Positions 36,047-44,967 of a stretch of DNA of 64,000 nt are shown here, one piece after another; the first letter of the stretch is position 1, and each line of letters opens with the position of its first letter. The notes beneath the pieces are model-generated. The model had not been told where the DNA came from, did not search any database, and saw only the letters and a list, made by a program, of their open reading frames with translations. Location: the NCBI RefSeq assembly GCF_937863835.1, contig NZ_CALMHT010000179.1, positions 1 through 64,000 of the forward strand, in the 5' to 3' direction. Made by a program: the position numbers and the translations under genes. Origin of the DNA: an uncultured Prevotella sp. (lineage in GTDB: Bacteria; Bacteroidota; Bacteroidia; Bacteroidales; Bacteroidaceae).

Positions 36047-38110
36047 ATGGAAACAAATAAAAAGCCTAAATTAGATATGCCTAAGTTCAATATGAACTGG
36101 GTGTACTTGATTATACTTATTGTATTGGGTATTCTGTTCTTTACCAATAACAGTACCGACAATAGTGCCAGTGCCGAAGCGTCTTACCGCAACTTCAAGT
36201 CGTATGTCATGAATGGCTGGGCTGAAAAAGTAGTTGCCAATAAGGACGAAAGTAAACTGAGGATGTATGTAAAGGCAGAACATATAAGAGATGTGTTCGG
36301 TCAGAGTGCCAAATCAGTTGGCAATCATCCTTATGTGACCGTAGAATTCGGTTCTGTAGACCAACTGGAACAATTTATGGACTCATCCCAGAAGGCAGGA
36401 AAGTTTAACGGGGATTTCAGTTATGACAATGCGAAAGGCAATGATATTCTCAATATCATCATCAACCTGGCTCCTATCCTGTTCTTTGTCTTTATCTTCC
36501 TGTACTTCATGCGACGTATGGGCGGCGGCGGTGCCGGTGGTGCCGGTGGCGTGTTCAGCGTAGGCAAGAGCAAGGCTAAGATGTACGAAAAGGGACCGGA
36601 CATGAACATTACATTCAAGGATGTAGCCGGTCAGGTAGGTGCCAAACAGGAAGTTCAGGAAATCGTCGATTTCTTGAAGAATCCTAAGAAATACACCATA
36701 CTGGGTGGTAAGATACCTAAGGGAGCACTGCTTATAGGTCCTCCGGGAACTGGTAAGACGTTGTTGGCCAAGGCCGTAGCGGGAGAAGCTGGTGTACCAT
36801 TCTTCTCCATGAGCGGTTCCGACTTTGTCGAAATGTTCGTCGGTGTAGGTGCCAGTCGTGTCCGCGACTTGTTCCGTCAGGCGAAAGAGAAAGCGCCTTG
36901 TATCATATTTATCGATGAGATAGATGCCATCGGACGTGCCCGCAGTAAGAATCCTTCGATGGGTGGCAACGATGAGCGCGAGAATACACTCAACGCCCTC
37001 CTGACAGAAATGGACGGATTCGGTACGAACAGTGGCGTTATCATATTGGCAGCCACCAACCGTGCCGATATGCTCGACAATGCTCTATCACGTGCCGGTC
37101 GATTTGACAGACAGATACATGTTGACCTGCCCGACCTGAACGAGAGAAAGGCTATATTCAATGTTCACCTTCGTCCCGTCAAGATAGACAAGACCGTAGA
37201 TGTTGACATGCTTGCACGTCAGACTCCGGGATTCTCCGGGGCCGATATAGCAAATGTATGCAACGAGGCTGCCCTCATAGCCGCACGTCACGACAAACAG
37301 AGCGTAGGAAAACAGGACTTTCTGGATGCTGTTGACCGTATTATCGGCGGATTGGAAAAGAAGACGAAGATCATGACAGCTTCCGAAAAACGTTCTATCG
37401 CTCTGCACGAAGCCGGTCATGCTACCATCTCATGGTTCCTGGAACATGCCAATCCATTGGTTAAGGTTTCTATCGTACCACGTGGAAGTGCCCTGGGCGC
37501 CGCATGGTATATGCCCGAAGAGCGCCAGATAACCACCAAAGAGGAGATGCTCGACGAGATGTGCGCCACTCTTGGCGGTCGTGCAGCAGAAGAACTCTTC
37601 ACAGGACATATCTCTACCGGCGCGATGAACGACCTGGAGAGGGTGACGAAAAGTGCTTATGGTATGATTGCTTATGCCGGTATGGGTGATAAACTGCCTA
37701 ATATCTGCTATTATAATAATAATGAATACAATTTCCAACGCCCGTATTCAGAGACGACAGCTAAGATTATGGACGACGAAGCTCTGAAAATGATTAATGA
37801 ACAATACGACAGAGCTAAAAAGATACTGACCGAACATAAGGACGGACATAATCAGTTGGCCCAGTTGCTGATTGAGCGTGAAGTGATCTTCGCCGAAGAT
37901 GTAGAAAAGATATTCGGCAAACGTCCTTGGATCAGTCGTTCGGAAGAAATCATGGACGAGGAAAACAAGGCTACAATCAAGGCTTTGGAAGAAAAGAAGG
38001 CTAAGGAACTGGAAAACAAGAATGCAGAAGTATCTGCTGACAGTCAAGATTCTAAACCTGAACAGCAAGCTGATGAAAGCAGCGATGATTCATCACAGGA
38101 AAATCAATAA
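36047..38110 (+). CDS. ftsH: ATP-dependent zinc metalloprotease
   Basis: The 687-aa membrane protease degrades misfolded membrane and regulatory proteins. Two membrane helices (about residues 15-33 and 142-162) bracket a periplasmic domain, followed by a Gly-rich linker. The AAA domain has Walker A GPPGTGKT, Walker [12 protein letters not shown] and the second region of homology; the zinc site is HEAGH. The C-terminal tail of about 60 residues is acidic and Gln/Ser-rich. All catalytic motifs are intact. Confidence 0.96.
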   Translation: METNKKPKLDMPKFNMNWVYLIILIVLGILFFTNNSTDNSASAEASYRNFKSYVMNGWAEKVVANKDESKLRMYVKAEHIRDVFGQSAKSVGNHPYVTVEFGSVDQLEQFMDSSQKAGKFNGDFSYDNAKGNDILNIIINLAPILFFVFIFLYFMRRMGGGGAGGAGGVFSVGKSKAKMYEKGPDMNITFKDVAGQVGAKQEVQEIVDFLKNPKKYTILGGKIPKGALLIGPPGTGKTLLAKAVAGEAGVPFFSMSGSDFVEMFVGVGASRVRDLFRQAKEKAPCIIFIDEIDAIGRARSKNPSMGGNDERENTLNALLTEMDGFGTNSGVIILAATNRADMLDNALSRAGRFDRQIHVDLPDLNERKAIFNVHLRPVKIDKTVDVDMLARQTPGFSGADIANVCNEAALIAARHDKQSVGKQDFLDAVDRIIGGLEKKTKIMTASEKRSIALHEAGHATISWFLEHANPLVKVSIVPRGSALGAAWYMPEERQITTKEEMLDEMCATLGGRAAEELFTGHISTGAMNDLERVTKSAYGMIAYAGMGDKLPNICYYNNNEYNFQRPYSETTAKIMDDEALKMINEQYDRAKKILTEHKDGHNQLAQLLIEREVIFAEDVEKIFGKRPWISRSEEIMDEENKATIKALEEKKAKELENKNAEVSADSQDSKPEQQADESSDDSSQENQ

Positions 38111-38115
38111 TCTAA

Positions 38116-38137
38116 TGGGCAGACTTCGGTCTGCCCA
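38116..38137 (+). other. Extra-stable UUCG hairpin between ftsH and cdsA
   Basis: TGGGCAGAC, loop TTCG, GTCTGCCCA form a perfect 9-bp stem with a C(UUCG)G tetraloop. No T tract follows on the plus strand, so it is not an intrinsic terminator. It could stabilise or cleave the mRNA between the two genes. Confidence 0.7.
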
Positions 38138-38156
38138 ATAAACACACAAAAGAAAT

Positions 38157-39005
38157 ATGAAAAACTTAATCGTCAGGACCATAACAGGTATATTATTCGT
38201 TGCCATCATCGTGGTCAGTTTTTTGGACGTAAGGGCTATGGCTTTATTGTTCGCCCTGATAACCGGTTTGACGATTTGGGAATTCTGCGGTCTAGTCAAC
38301 GAACAGGAAGGTGTACAGACAAACAAGTTTATCTGTACTGTTGCCGGTGTGTATTTTTTCTTCGCCGTCTGCGGTTTCTGCAGCGGTCTGACCCCTTCCA
38401 CCGTTTTTATTCCATATCTGTTGTCAGTGGTATACTTATTAATCAGTGAACTGTACATGAAAGACTCGAACCCTATTAACAACTGGGCTTATACGATGTT
38501 GAGTCAGATGTACATTGCCCTTCCCCTGTCATTGATTAGTGTTCTGGCTTTTCGCAGTACACCGGATGGTGCTGTTTACACATATCTTATACCGTTGTGC
38601 GTATTTGTATTCCTATGGTGCAATGATACCGGGGCCTACTGCAGCGGTTCTCTGTTTGGACGTCATAAACTGTTTCCGCGCATCTCTCCGGGGAAATCCT
38701 GGGAAGGTAGTATAGGCGGTGCAATACTTGTCATGATCGTAGCAGGACTGATTGGTTATTATACCGATATGTATGGCGTAAACGACCTTCGGATGTCTAT
38801 TCCCGAATGGATTGGTCTGGGATTGGTCATCGTCGTTTTCGGAACATGGGGCGACCTTGTCGAATCTCTCTTCAAAAGAACACTGGGCATCAAAGACAGC
38901 GGAGCAATACTACCTGGTCACGGCGGTATGCTAGACAGATTCGATTCTTCGCTCATGGCTATACCAGCCGCAGTAGTGTATCTCTATACGTTGACACTAT
39001 TCTAA
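38157..39005 (+). CDS. cdsA: Phosphatidate cytidylyltransferase
   Basis: CdsA makes CDP-diacylglycerol from phosphatidate and CTP at the inner membrane. The 282-aa protein has about seven or eight membrane helices and the signature GDLVESLFKRTLGIKDSG, with the acidic sites of IKDSGAILPGHGGMLDRFD, plus HKLFPRISPGKSWEG. It overlaps the convergent lpxB by 9 nt at their 3' ends. Confidence 0.95.
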   Translation: MKNLIVRTITGILFVAIIVVSFLDVRAMALLFALITGLTIWEFCGLVNEQEGVQTNKFICTVAGVYFFFAVCGFCSGLTPSTVFIPYLLSVVYLLISELYMKDSNPINNWAYTMLSQMYIALPLSLISVLAFRSTPDGAVYTYLIPLCVFVFLWCNDTGAYCSGSLFGRHKLFPRISPGKSWEGSIGGAILVMIVAGLIGYYTDMYGVNDLRMSIPEWIGLGLVIVVFGTWGDLVESLFKRTLGIKDSGAILPGHGGMLDRFDSSLMAIPAAVVYLYTLTLF

Positions 39006-40145
39006 AGTTTTCTTATTCAATAAGGAATAGATGGCTTCTGCCGCACGTCTGGAAGAATCTTCATGACCTAGAGCCTCGAAGACTTTCTTATATTCAGCCA
39101 GCATCTTGTCACGGCATTCACTGCCTGGCAATATATGCAGGAGTTCTCTCTTCATATTCTCAAGGGTAAATGTATTAGCCACCAACTCTTTCACAACTTC
39201 TTTGTCGGCAATCAGATTGACCAGCGACACATAACGGACTTTAATCATGTGCTGGCGTATGAAATTAGCGACTACCGGTATAGGTGTCTCATAACAAACG
39301 ACCTGAGGTACATTAAAAAGAGCTGTCTCCAAGGTAGCTGTGCCACTCGTTACCAATGCTGCCGTAGAATTGGCCAATAATGAATAGGTATCATTGTATA
39401 TGATGTGAACATCGGTACCATCTATAAACTTGGCATAATAATCCGGGGATATAGCGGGAGCACCGGCTAGAACCATCTGGTAATCCTTAAACTGTGACGC
39501 AGCTGCTATCATCGTAGGCAGATTGTCTTTAATCTCCTGTTTTCTGCTTCCTGCCAACAAAGCGATAATCGGTTTGTCGCCGAGATGTTGTCTGGCACAG
39601 AATCCGTCTTTCGATTCTTTGTATCCGCTGAGGAAATGATAAACCTCCGAAGCGGTGGGATTACCTACATAGTGTATCGGATAATGATGCTTCTGCTCAA
39701 AGAACGGAACTTCGAAAGGCAGAATGGAAAACAGTTGGTCTACATCTCTCTTGATATTCTTGATACGATACTCCTTCCAAGCCCAAATCTTAGGAGATAT
39801 GTAATAATAAACGGGGATAGAAGTATGGGCATGGATATATTTGGCGATATCCAGATTGAAACCAGGATAGTCGACTAGTATGACGACATCGGGATTCCAT
39901 GCCACAATATCCTTCTTGCAGATGTCCATATTATGGAAGATAGTTCGAAGATGCAACAGGACTGGTATAAATCCCATATAGGCCAATTCACGAAAATGCT
40001 TGACACGAGTACCACCTACAGCGGACATCAAGTCGCCACCAAAGAAACGGAAGTCGGCATTCCTGTCAATATCCTTTAATTCTTTCATCAGATGCGACGC
40101 ATGCATGTCGCCGCTAGCCTCTCCCACTATGAAGTAATATTTCAT
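38997..40145 (-). CDS. lpxB: Lipid-A-disaccharide synthase
   Basis: LpxB joins UDP-2,3-diacylglucosamine and lipid X in lipid A synthesis. The N-terminal MKYYFIVGEASGDMHASHL, the segment VILVDYPGFNLDIAKY, ALLAGSRKQEI and the C-terminal TSGTATLETALFNVPQVV are characteristic. Length (382 aa) is normal. It follows surE by 13 nt on the same strand and overlaps cdsA at the far end. Confidence 0.95.
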   Translation of the reverse strand: MKYYFIVGEASGDMHASHLMKELKDIDRNADFRFFGGDLMSAVGGTRVKHFRELAYMGFIPVLLHLRTIFHNMDICKKDIVAWNPDVVILVDYPGFNLDIAKYIHAHTSIPVYYYISPKIWAWKEYRIKNIKRDVDQLFSILPFEVPFFEQKHHYPIHYVGNPTASEVYHFLSGYKESKDGFCARQHLGDKPIIALLAGSRKQEIKDNLPTMIAAASQFKDYQMVLAGAPAISPDYYAKFIDGTDVHIIYNDTYSLLANSTAALVTSGTATLETALFNVPQVVCYETPIPVVANFIRQHMIKVRYVSLVNLIADKEVVKELVANTFTLENMKRELLHILPGSECRDKMLAEYKKVFEALGHEDSSRRAAEAIYSLLNKKTLE

Positions 40146-40158
40146 TGTCGCTCTATTT

Positions 40159-40929
40159 TCAGAATTTCCAATTTTTCATTTGATCTATCATCTCATAACT
40201 GGTCACATCGATAGTAGTAGGTGTGATGGCTATATAACCGTGCGTTAAAGCCCAGTTGTCTGTATCTTCGGCATCCGGTTCTGTATTGGTATAATCACCT
40301 ACCAACCAATAATAATCATAATTACGCGGATGACGGACGCGGACCACTTCGTTGCCCCAGTCGCCATGGGCCATCCTACAGACACGGACACCTTTGATTT
40401 TGTCCACCAACGGATAATTGACATTCAGACACACACCGTCGGGAAGTCCTTCCTTGAGAACCTTTTCTGTTATATACTGCACGATATGGCGCATCGGCTC
40501 GAAATCGGCATCATCATCATGATTGCAGAGAGAATAGGCAATAGAAGGAATATGCTTCATACATCCCTCTGTCGTAACCCCCATCGTGCCTGAATAATGT
40601 GTATTGACAGAAGCATTGTCACCATGATTGATGCCACCGATAACCAAGTCGGGTTTACGGGGACATAATTCACTGAGAGCCATCTTGATGCAATCGACAG
40701 GCGTACCATTGCACGACCAAATCTCCACACCCTCCATCTTACGGCGCAACTTCAACCGCAAAGGCAATGTGACCGAGAAAGCCATAGAAAAGCCCGAACG
40801 GGCCGACTCAGGGGCGACAACCAACAAATCGCCAAACTGCGATATCATATCTATCAGACATTTCAAACCCTTGGAATGATAGCCATCGTCATTAGAAATG
40901 AGTATTAACGGTCTTTTAGTTTCCATCAT
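40159..40929 (-). CDS. surE: 5'/3'-nucleotidase SurE
   Basis: SurE is a metal-dependent phosphatase for nucleoside monophosphates. The metal-binding SNDDGYHSKGL near the start, the NGTPVDCIKMAL segment and GGINHGDNAS are family markers. The start is set at 40929 (or 40926), because the longer frame (from 40989) crosses the -7 box TACTTTTG at 40956-40949. About 256 aa, a usual length. Head of a surE-lpxB unit, divergent from parA. Confidence 0.94.
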   Translation of the reverse strand: MMETKRPLILISNDDGYHSKGLKCLIDMISQFGDLLVVAPESARSGFSMAFSVTLPLRLKLRRKMEGVEIWSCNGTPVDCIKMALSELCPRKPDLVIGGINHGDNASVNTHYSGTMGVTTEGCMKHIPSIAYSLCNHDDDADFEPMRHIVQYITEKVLKEGLPDGVCLNVNYPLVDKIKGVRVCRMAHGDWGNEVVRVRHPRNYDYYWLVGDYTNTEPDAEDTDNWALTHGYIAITPTTIDVTSYEMIDQMKNWKF

Positions 40930-40948
40930 TTTCTGTATAATTTTGCTG

Positions 40949-40956
40949 CAAAAGTA
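40949..40956 (-). promoter_or_regulatory. surE -7 box
   Basis: TACTTTTG on the minus strand, predicted leader about 15 nt. It settles the surE start. Confidence 0.55.
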
Positions 40957-40997
40957 CGAAAAAAGGTTTAAATTATTCTTTTCTCGCACAAAATATG

Positions 40998-41005
40998 TAC
41001 CTTTG
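40998..41005 (+). promoter_or_regulatory. parA -7 box
   Basis: TACCTTTG, with a leader of about 35 nt before the parA ATG at 41047. No clear -33 TTTG. Confidence 0.6.
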
Positions 41006-41046
41006 CACCCGAATTATCGGTATAATAGATTGATAATACTAACAAA

Positions 41047-41811
41047 ATGGGAAAAATAATCGCATTAGCTAATCAAAAAGGCGGTGTAGGAAAAACTACG
41101 ACTACCATAAATCTAGCAGCATCTCTTGCTACGCTTGAGAAAAAAGTTCTTGTTGTTGACGCAGATCCTCAGGCAAACGCCTCCAGCGGTCTGGGTGTTG
41201 ATATCAAAGAAGTGGACTGTTCACTGTATGAATGTATTATAGACCATGCTGACGTACGTGACGCAATATACACAACAGATATTGATGGCTTAGATATCAT
41301 TCCCAGCCATATTGACCTTGTGGGTGCGGAGATAGAAATGCTGAACCTGGAAGACCGGGAGAAGGTGATCAAGAATCTTCTGACTCCTATCAAAGATGAG
41401 TATGATTACATTCTTATCGACTGTTCTCCGTCACTGGGATTGATCACTGTCAATTCTTTAACGGCAGCCGACTCGGTAATCATTCCGGTACAATGCGAAT
41501 ATTTTGCTCTTGAAGGTATCAGCAAATTGCTCAACACGATTAAGATTATCAAGAGTAAACTCAACCCGAAACTGGAAATCGAGGGATTCCTGCTGACCAT
41601 GTACGACAGTCGTCTGCGTCTGGCTAATCAGATTTATGACGAAGTGAAACGTCATTTCCAGGAACTGGTTTTCAAGACTGTCATACAGCGTAATGTAAAA
41701 CTCAGTGAATCACCTAGTCACGGTCTTCCTGTCATATTATATGATGCCGACTCAACAGGTTCCAAGAATCACCTGGCTCTCGCCAAAGAAATTATCAATA
41801 AGAACAACTAA
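41047..41811 (+). CDS. parA: Chromosome-partitioning ATPase ParA (Soj)
   Basis: ParA (254 aa) is the ATPase that moves or organises the replication origin with ParB. The deviant Walker A KGGVGKTTT with its signature lysine, the Walker A' VVDADPQANAS, and the DCSPSLGL Walker B are clear. No N-terminal DNA-binding extension, so it is chromosomal-type. The parB start follows its stop by 2 nt. Confidence 0.96.
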   Translation: MGKIIALANQKGGVGKTTTTINLAASLATLEKKVLVVDADPQANASSGLGVDIKEVDCSLYECIIDHADVRDAIYTTDIDGLDIIPSHIDLVGAEIEMLNLEDREKVIKNLLTPIKDEYDYILIDCSPSLGLITVNSLTAADSVIIPVQCEYFALEGISKLLNTIKIIKSKLNPKLEIEGFLLTMYDSRLRLANQIYDEVKRHFQELVFKTVIQRNVKLSESPSHGLPVILYDADSTGSKNHLALAKEIINKNN

Positions 41812-41813
41812 CG

Positions 41814-42710
41814 ATGGCTGTACATAAAAAATATAACGCATTGGGTCGGGGACTTGATGCTCTGATATCGACTGAGGGAGTCCGCACACAGGGGTCTTCC
41901 ACTATCAACGAGATATCTATAGAACAGATTGAGGCAAATCCGAATCAGCCACGAAGGGAATTTGACGAGGGTGCCTTACAGGAACTGGCTAACAGTATTC
42001 GTGAGATCGGAATTATCCAACCTATCACATTGAGACAGGTAGACGACAACCGTTTCCAGATTATTGCCGGTGAACGCAGATGGAGGGCATCACAACTTGC
42101 CGGACTTAAATCTATCCCCGCATATATCCGTACAGCTAAGGATGAGAGTGTTATGGAAATGGCACTCGTGGAAAATATTCAGCGAGAAGACTTAAACCCT
42201 GTTGAGATAGCGCTTGCTTATGAACACCTTCTTGAAAACAGCGGTATGACACAGGAAAGAGTTTCTGAACGTGTAGGGAAAAGTCGTGCGGCGATTGCCA
42301 ATTATCTGCGTCTGCTCAAACTCCCAGCTCAAGTGCAGATGGCTCTGCAGAAGAAAGAAATCGATATGGGACACGCGCGTGCCATACTTTCCATAGACAG
42401 TCCTTCTATCCAGGTAAAACTGTTCAATGAGGTTCAGAAGAACGGGTATTCGGTACGTAAGGTAGAAGAGATGGTTCAACAGTTGAAGAATGGCGAAACC
42501 ATTGAATCCGGAAAGAAAAAGATCAAATCAAAATCACAGATGCCAGAAGAATTCAATCTGCTGAAAGACCGTCTTTCAAGTTTCTTCAATACCAAAGTAC
42601 AGATGTCCTGCACTCCCGCAGGAAAGGGGAAAATCAGTATTTCATTTTCGAATGAAGATGAACTACTAAAAATCATGTCCAAATTTGACAATCTAAAAGA
42701 TAAAGAATAA
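41814..42710 (+). CDS. parB: Chromosome-partitioning protein ParB
   Basis: ParB (298 aa) binds parS and uses CTP to spread. The N-terminal LGRGLDALI, the CTP motif box GERRWRAS followed by MEMALVENIQREDLNPVE, and the helix-turn-helix with MTQERVSERVGKSRAAIANYL are visible. No parS site was sought systematically. Part of the parA-parB-DUF5683-transglycosylase-rsh block, a familiar order in Bacteroidales. Confidence 0.95.
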   Translation: MAVHKKYNALGRGLDALISTEGVRTQGSSTINEISIEQIEANPNQPRREFDEGALQELANSIREIGIIQPITLRQVDDNRFQIIAGERRWRASQLAGLKSIPAYIRTAKDESVMEMALVENIQREDLNPVEIALAYEHLLENSGMTQERVSERVGKSRAAIANYLRLLKLPAQVQMALQKKEIDMGHARAILSIDSPSIQVKLFNEVQKNGYSVRKVEEMVQQLKNGETIESGKKKIKSKSQMPEEFNLLKDRLSSFFNTKVQMSCTPAGKGKISISFSNEDELLKIMSKFDNLKDKE

Positions 42711-42714
42711 GAAA

Positions 42715-43473
42715 TTGGAACTAAAGTTATTGACATCAGTACGTTTATACGTTGTTATCAGTGCTATGCTAATAACAGGGAGTTCAAATGTCTGTGCCCA
42801 AAAACATAAAGCGGCAAAAGACAGCACAAGAACCATTATCGTAGGTGACAGTGCCAACATGAAGGACAGAGGTGTGCTGACCGGTGACAATTTGCAATTG
42901 TCTAGACAGGACAGTCTGAAATTGGCGGATAATGGTGAAGCGATGAAAAATAAGCGCGACTGGTCTACATGGGCACCAAACCCGAAGCGTGCGTTATGGC
43001 TCGCCATCGTACTGCCGGGAGCAGGACAGATATATAACAGAAAATACTGGAAACTGCCTATCATTTACGGAGGAATAGTAGGATGTCTGTATGCAATGAA
43101 CTGGAACAATCAGATGTACAAGGATTATTCCCAGGCTTATCTGGATATCATGGACGACGACCCAAGTACACAAAGTTACAACAGTTTTCTCCATTTAGGC
43201 ACGACGATTACCAGTGCAAACGAAGAAACATATAAGAATATATTCAAAAAAAGGAAAGACTATTACCGTCGCTACCGCGACTTAAGTTTTTTCTGTCTGA
43301 TTGGTGTTTACGCCATATCCATCATTGATGCTTATGTAGATGCCGAACTGTCGGTATTCGACATTTCCAAAGATTTAAGTATGAAAATAAGACCTACAAC
43401 AATTAATAATCAACAATCACGTAACCCCTTAAATTCTACTTCATTGGGTTTGCAATGCAGTTTGAATTTCTAA
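42715..43473 (+). CDS. DUF5683 domain protein
   Basis: The 252-aa protein has a likely signal peptide ending near NVCAQ, then a Ser/Asp-rich stretch and the DUF5683 core: PNPKRALWLAIVLPGAGQIYN, then KYWKLPIIYGGIVGCLYAMNW and the YRRYRDLSFFCLIGVYAISI region with membrane segments. Function is unknown. The reading frame has no ATG near its beginning: a stop precedes it, and the first candidate is TTG at 42715 (or TTG at 42727). The next ATG would cut the signal peptide. I favour a TTG start. Confidence 0.8.
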   Translation: MELKLLTSVRLYVVISAMLITGSSNVCAQKHKAAKDSTRTIIVGDSANMKDRGVLTGDNLQLSRQDSLKLADNGEAMKNKRDWSTWAPNPKRALWLAIVLPGAGQIYNRKYWKLPIIYGGIVGCLYAMNWNNQMYKDYSQAYLDIMDDDPSTQSYNSFLHLGTTITSANEETYKNIFKKRKDYYRRYRDLSFFCLIGVYAISIIDAYVDAELSVFDISKDLSMKIRPTTINNQQSRNPLNSTSLGLQCSLNF

Positions 43474-43492
43474 GTGGTACTATATTAGAATT

Positions 43493-44842
43493 ATGAAGAA
43501 AAAAATATTATTCATGTCATTGACGATGCTTCTTGTTGGAAACTGTGGGATACAGGCTCAGAACAAGAGCGATGAAATAACGGTGACAGATGCGAAAGGA
43601 AAAAAAGAAGTAATAGAATTGCCTGAAGCGATGGTAGCCAATTCAGACAGTCTTATGGAACTATACTATGCCAAAAGATATCTTTCGGAAGACTCAAACT
43701 GCAACATGCCTGATGTGAACCCGGTTTTTGCCAAGGAAGTTTATATAAACAGACTTAGCAGAATCCCTTCCATTATAGAAATGCCTTATAACGAGGTCGT
43801 GCAGCAGTTTATCGACAGATATACCGGAAAAGTAAGACACTCCGTAAGTTATATGCTGGGAGCCCAGAATTTCTATATGCCGATATTCGAACAGGCACTC
43901 GAAGCTTACGGTATGCCTCTCGAACTGAAATATCTGCCGGTAATAGAATCCGCACTGAATCCAAATGCTGTATCACGTGTAGGTGCTACGGGCTTGTGGC
44001 AATTTATGCTTAAGACCAGCAAACGTTATGACCTCACTGTGAACACATTGGTAGATGAAAGGCGCGACCCGATCAAGGCATCATACGCAGCAGCACATTA
44101 TCTGAGTGACCTGTACAAGCAATACGGAGACTGGAATCTTGTTATCGCAGCATACAACTGCGGACCGGAACAAATTGCCAAGGCGATACGCAGATCGAAG
44201 GGAGAAAGAGACTATTGGAAAATATATCCTTACCTGCCGAAAGAAACACGTGGATACGTACCGGCATTTATTGCAGCCAATTATATTATGACATATTATT
44301 GTGAACATAATATATGTCCGATGAAGACTCAGATACCAGAGAAGACTGATACCATCATGGTAAACAGGAATATCAACTTTGCACAAATTGCAGCTGTATG
44401 CGGTATCAGTCTTGACCAACTGCGTGCGTTAAACCCTCAATACAGGAGGGATATTGTCAACGGAGGTACTGTACAGTCATCAATATGTATGCCTCAGGAA
44501 TTTATTAATAAGTTTATTGACAAGGAAGACTCTGTATACAAATACAAATCTGAAGACATACAGGAAAAGCGTACTGAAGTGGAAATAAACAATGAAGTAC
44601 CTGAGGTAGAAAGTCATCATAGCAGTTATAGTCGTCATCGGAGTCATAGCACTCATCGAAGTGGACGAAGCAGTCGCAGAAATAGCAGAAAGAGACAAAG
44701 AAGTAAAAGTATTACTATATCGGAAGGACAGACATTATCTGAGATTGCTGAAAAGCACCATACGACAGTAAAGAAGCTTAAGAAACTCAATAAGATATCA
44801 GGGTCGAGCATACGGTCGGGCAAAAAACTGAAAATCAAATAA
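43493..44842 (+). CDS. MltD-like lytic transglycosylase with LysM
   Basis: The 449-aa exported enzyme cleaves peptidoglycan between MurNAc and GlcNAc. After a signal peptide (MKKKILFMSLTMLLVGNCGI), an SLT domain has the catalytic Glu in LPVIESALNP, then VGATGLWQFM and AYNCGPEQIAKAI. A weaker LysM-like region (INFAQIAAVCGISLDQLRAL) and a C-terminal LysM repeat (ITISEGQTLSEIAEKHHTTV) bind glycan. Between them is a His/Ser/Arg-rich linker. It follows the DUF5683 gene by 19 nt. Confidence 0.92.
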   Translation: MKKKILFMSLTMLLVGNCGIQAQNKSDEITVTDAKGKKEVIELPEAMVANSDSLMELYYAKRYLSEDSNCNMPDVNPVFAKEVYINRLSRIPSIIEMPYNEVVQQFIDRYTGKVRHSVSYMLGAQNFYMPIFEQALEAYGMPLELKYLPVIESALNPNAVSRVGATGLWQFMLKTSKRYDLTVNTLVDERRDPIKASYAAAHYLSDLYKQYGDWNLVIAAYNCGPEQIAKAIRRSKGERDYWKIYPYLPKETRGYVPAFIAANYIMTYYCEHNICPMKTQIPEKTDTIMVNRNINFAQIAAVCGISLDQLRALNPQYRRDIVNGGTVQSSICMPQEFINKFIDKEDSVYKYKSEDIQEKRTEVEINNEVPEVESHHSSYSRHRSHSTHRSGRSSRRNSRKRQRSKSITISEGQTLSEIAEKHHTTVKKLKKLNKISGSSIRSGKKLKIK

Positions 44843-44852
44843 AATCACGACA

Positions 44853-44896
44853 ATATCACAAATTTAATGAAAAGTTTGTGATATTTTCGTTTTTTA
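44853..44896 (+). terminator. mltD terminator
   Basis: ATATCACAAA (44853-44862) and TTTGTGATAT (44875-44884) form a perfect 10-bp stem followed by a T-rich tract. It separates the transglycosylase gene from rsh. Confidence 0.75.
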
Positions 44897-44899
44897 TTG

Positions 44900-44907
44900 T
44901 ATTTTTG
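44900..44907 (+). promoter_or_regulatory. rsh -7 box
   Basis: TATTTTTG, right after the mltD terminator, giving a leader of about 55 nt to the ATG at 44968. Confidence 0.5.
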
Positions 44908-44967
44908 CAAATACAAGATGTAATTTCCCAATAGGATTACGATTGCATTCAATAAACAAGAAACAAT

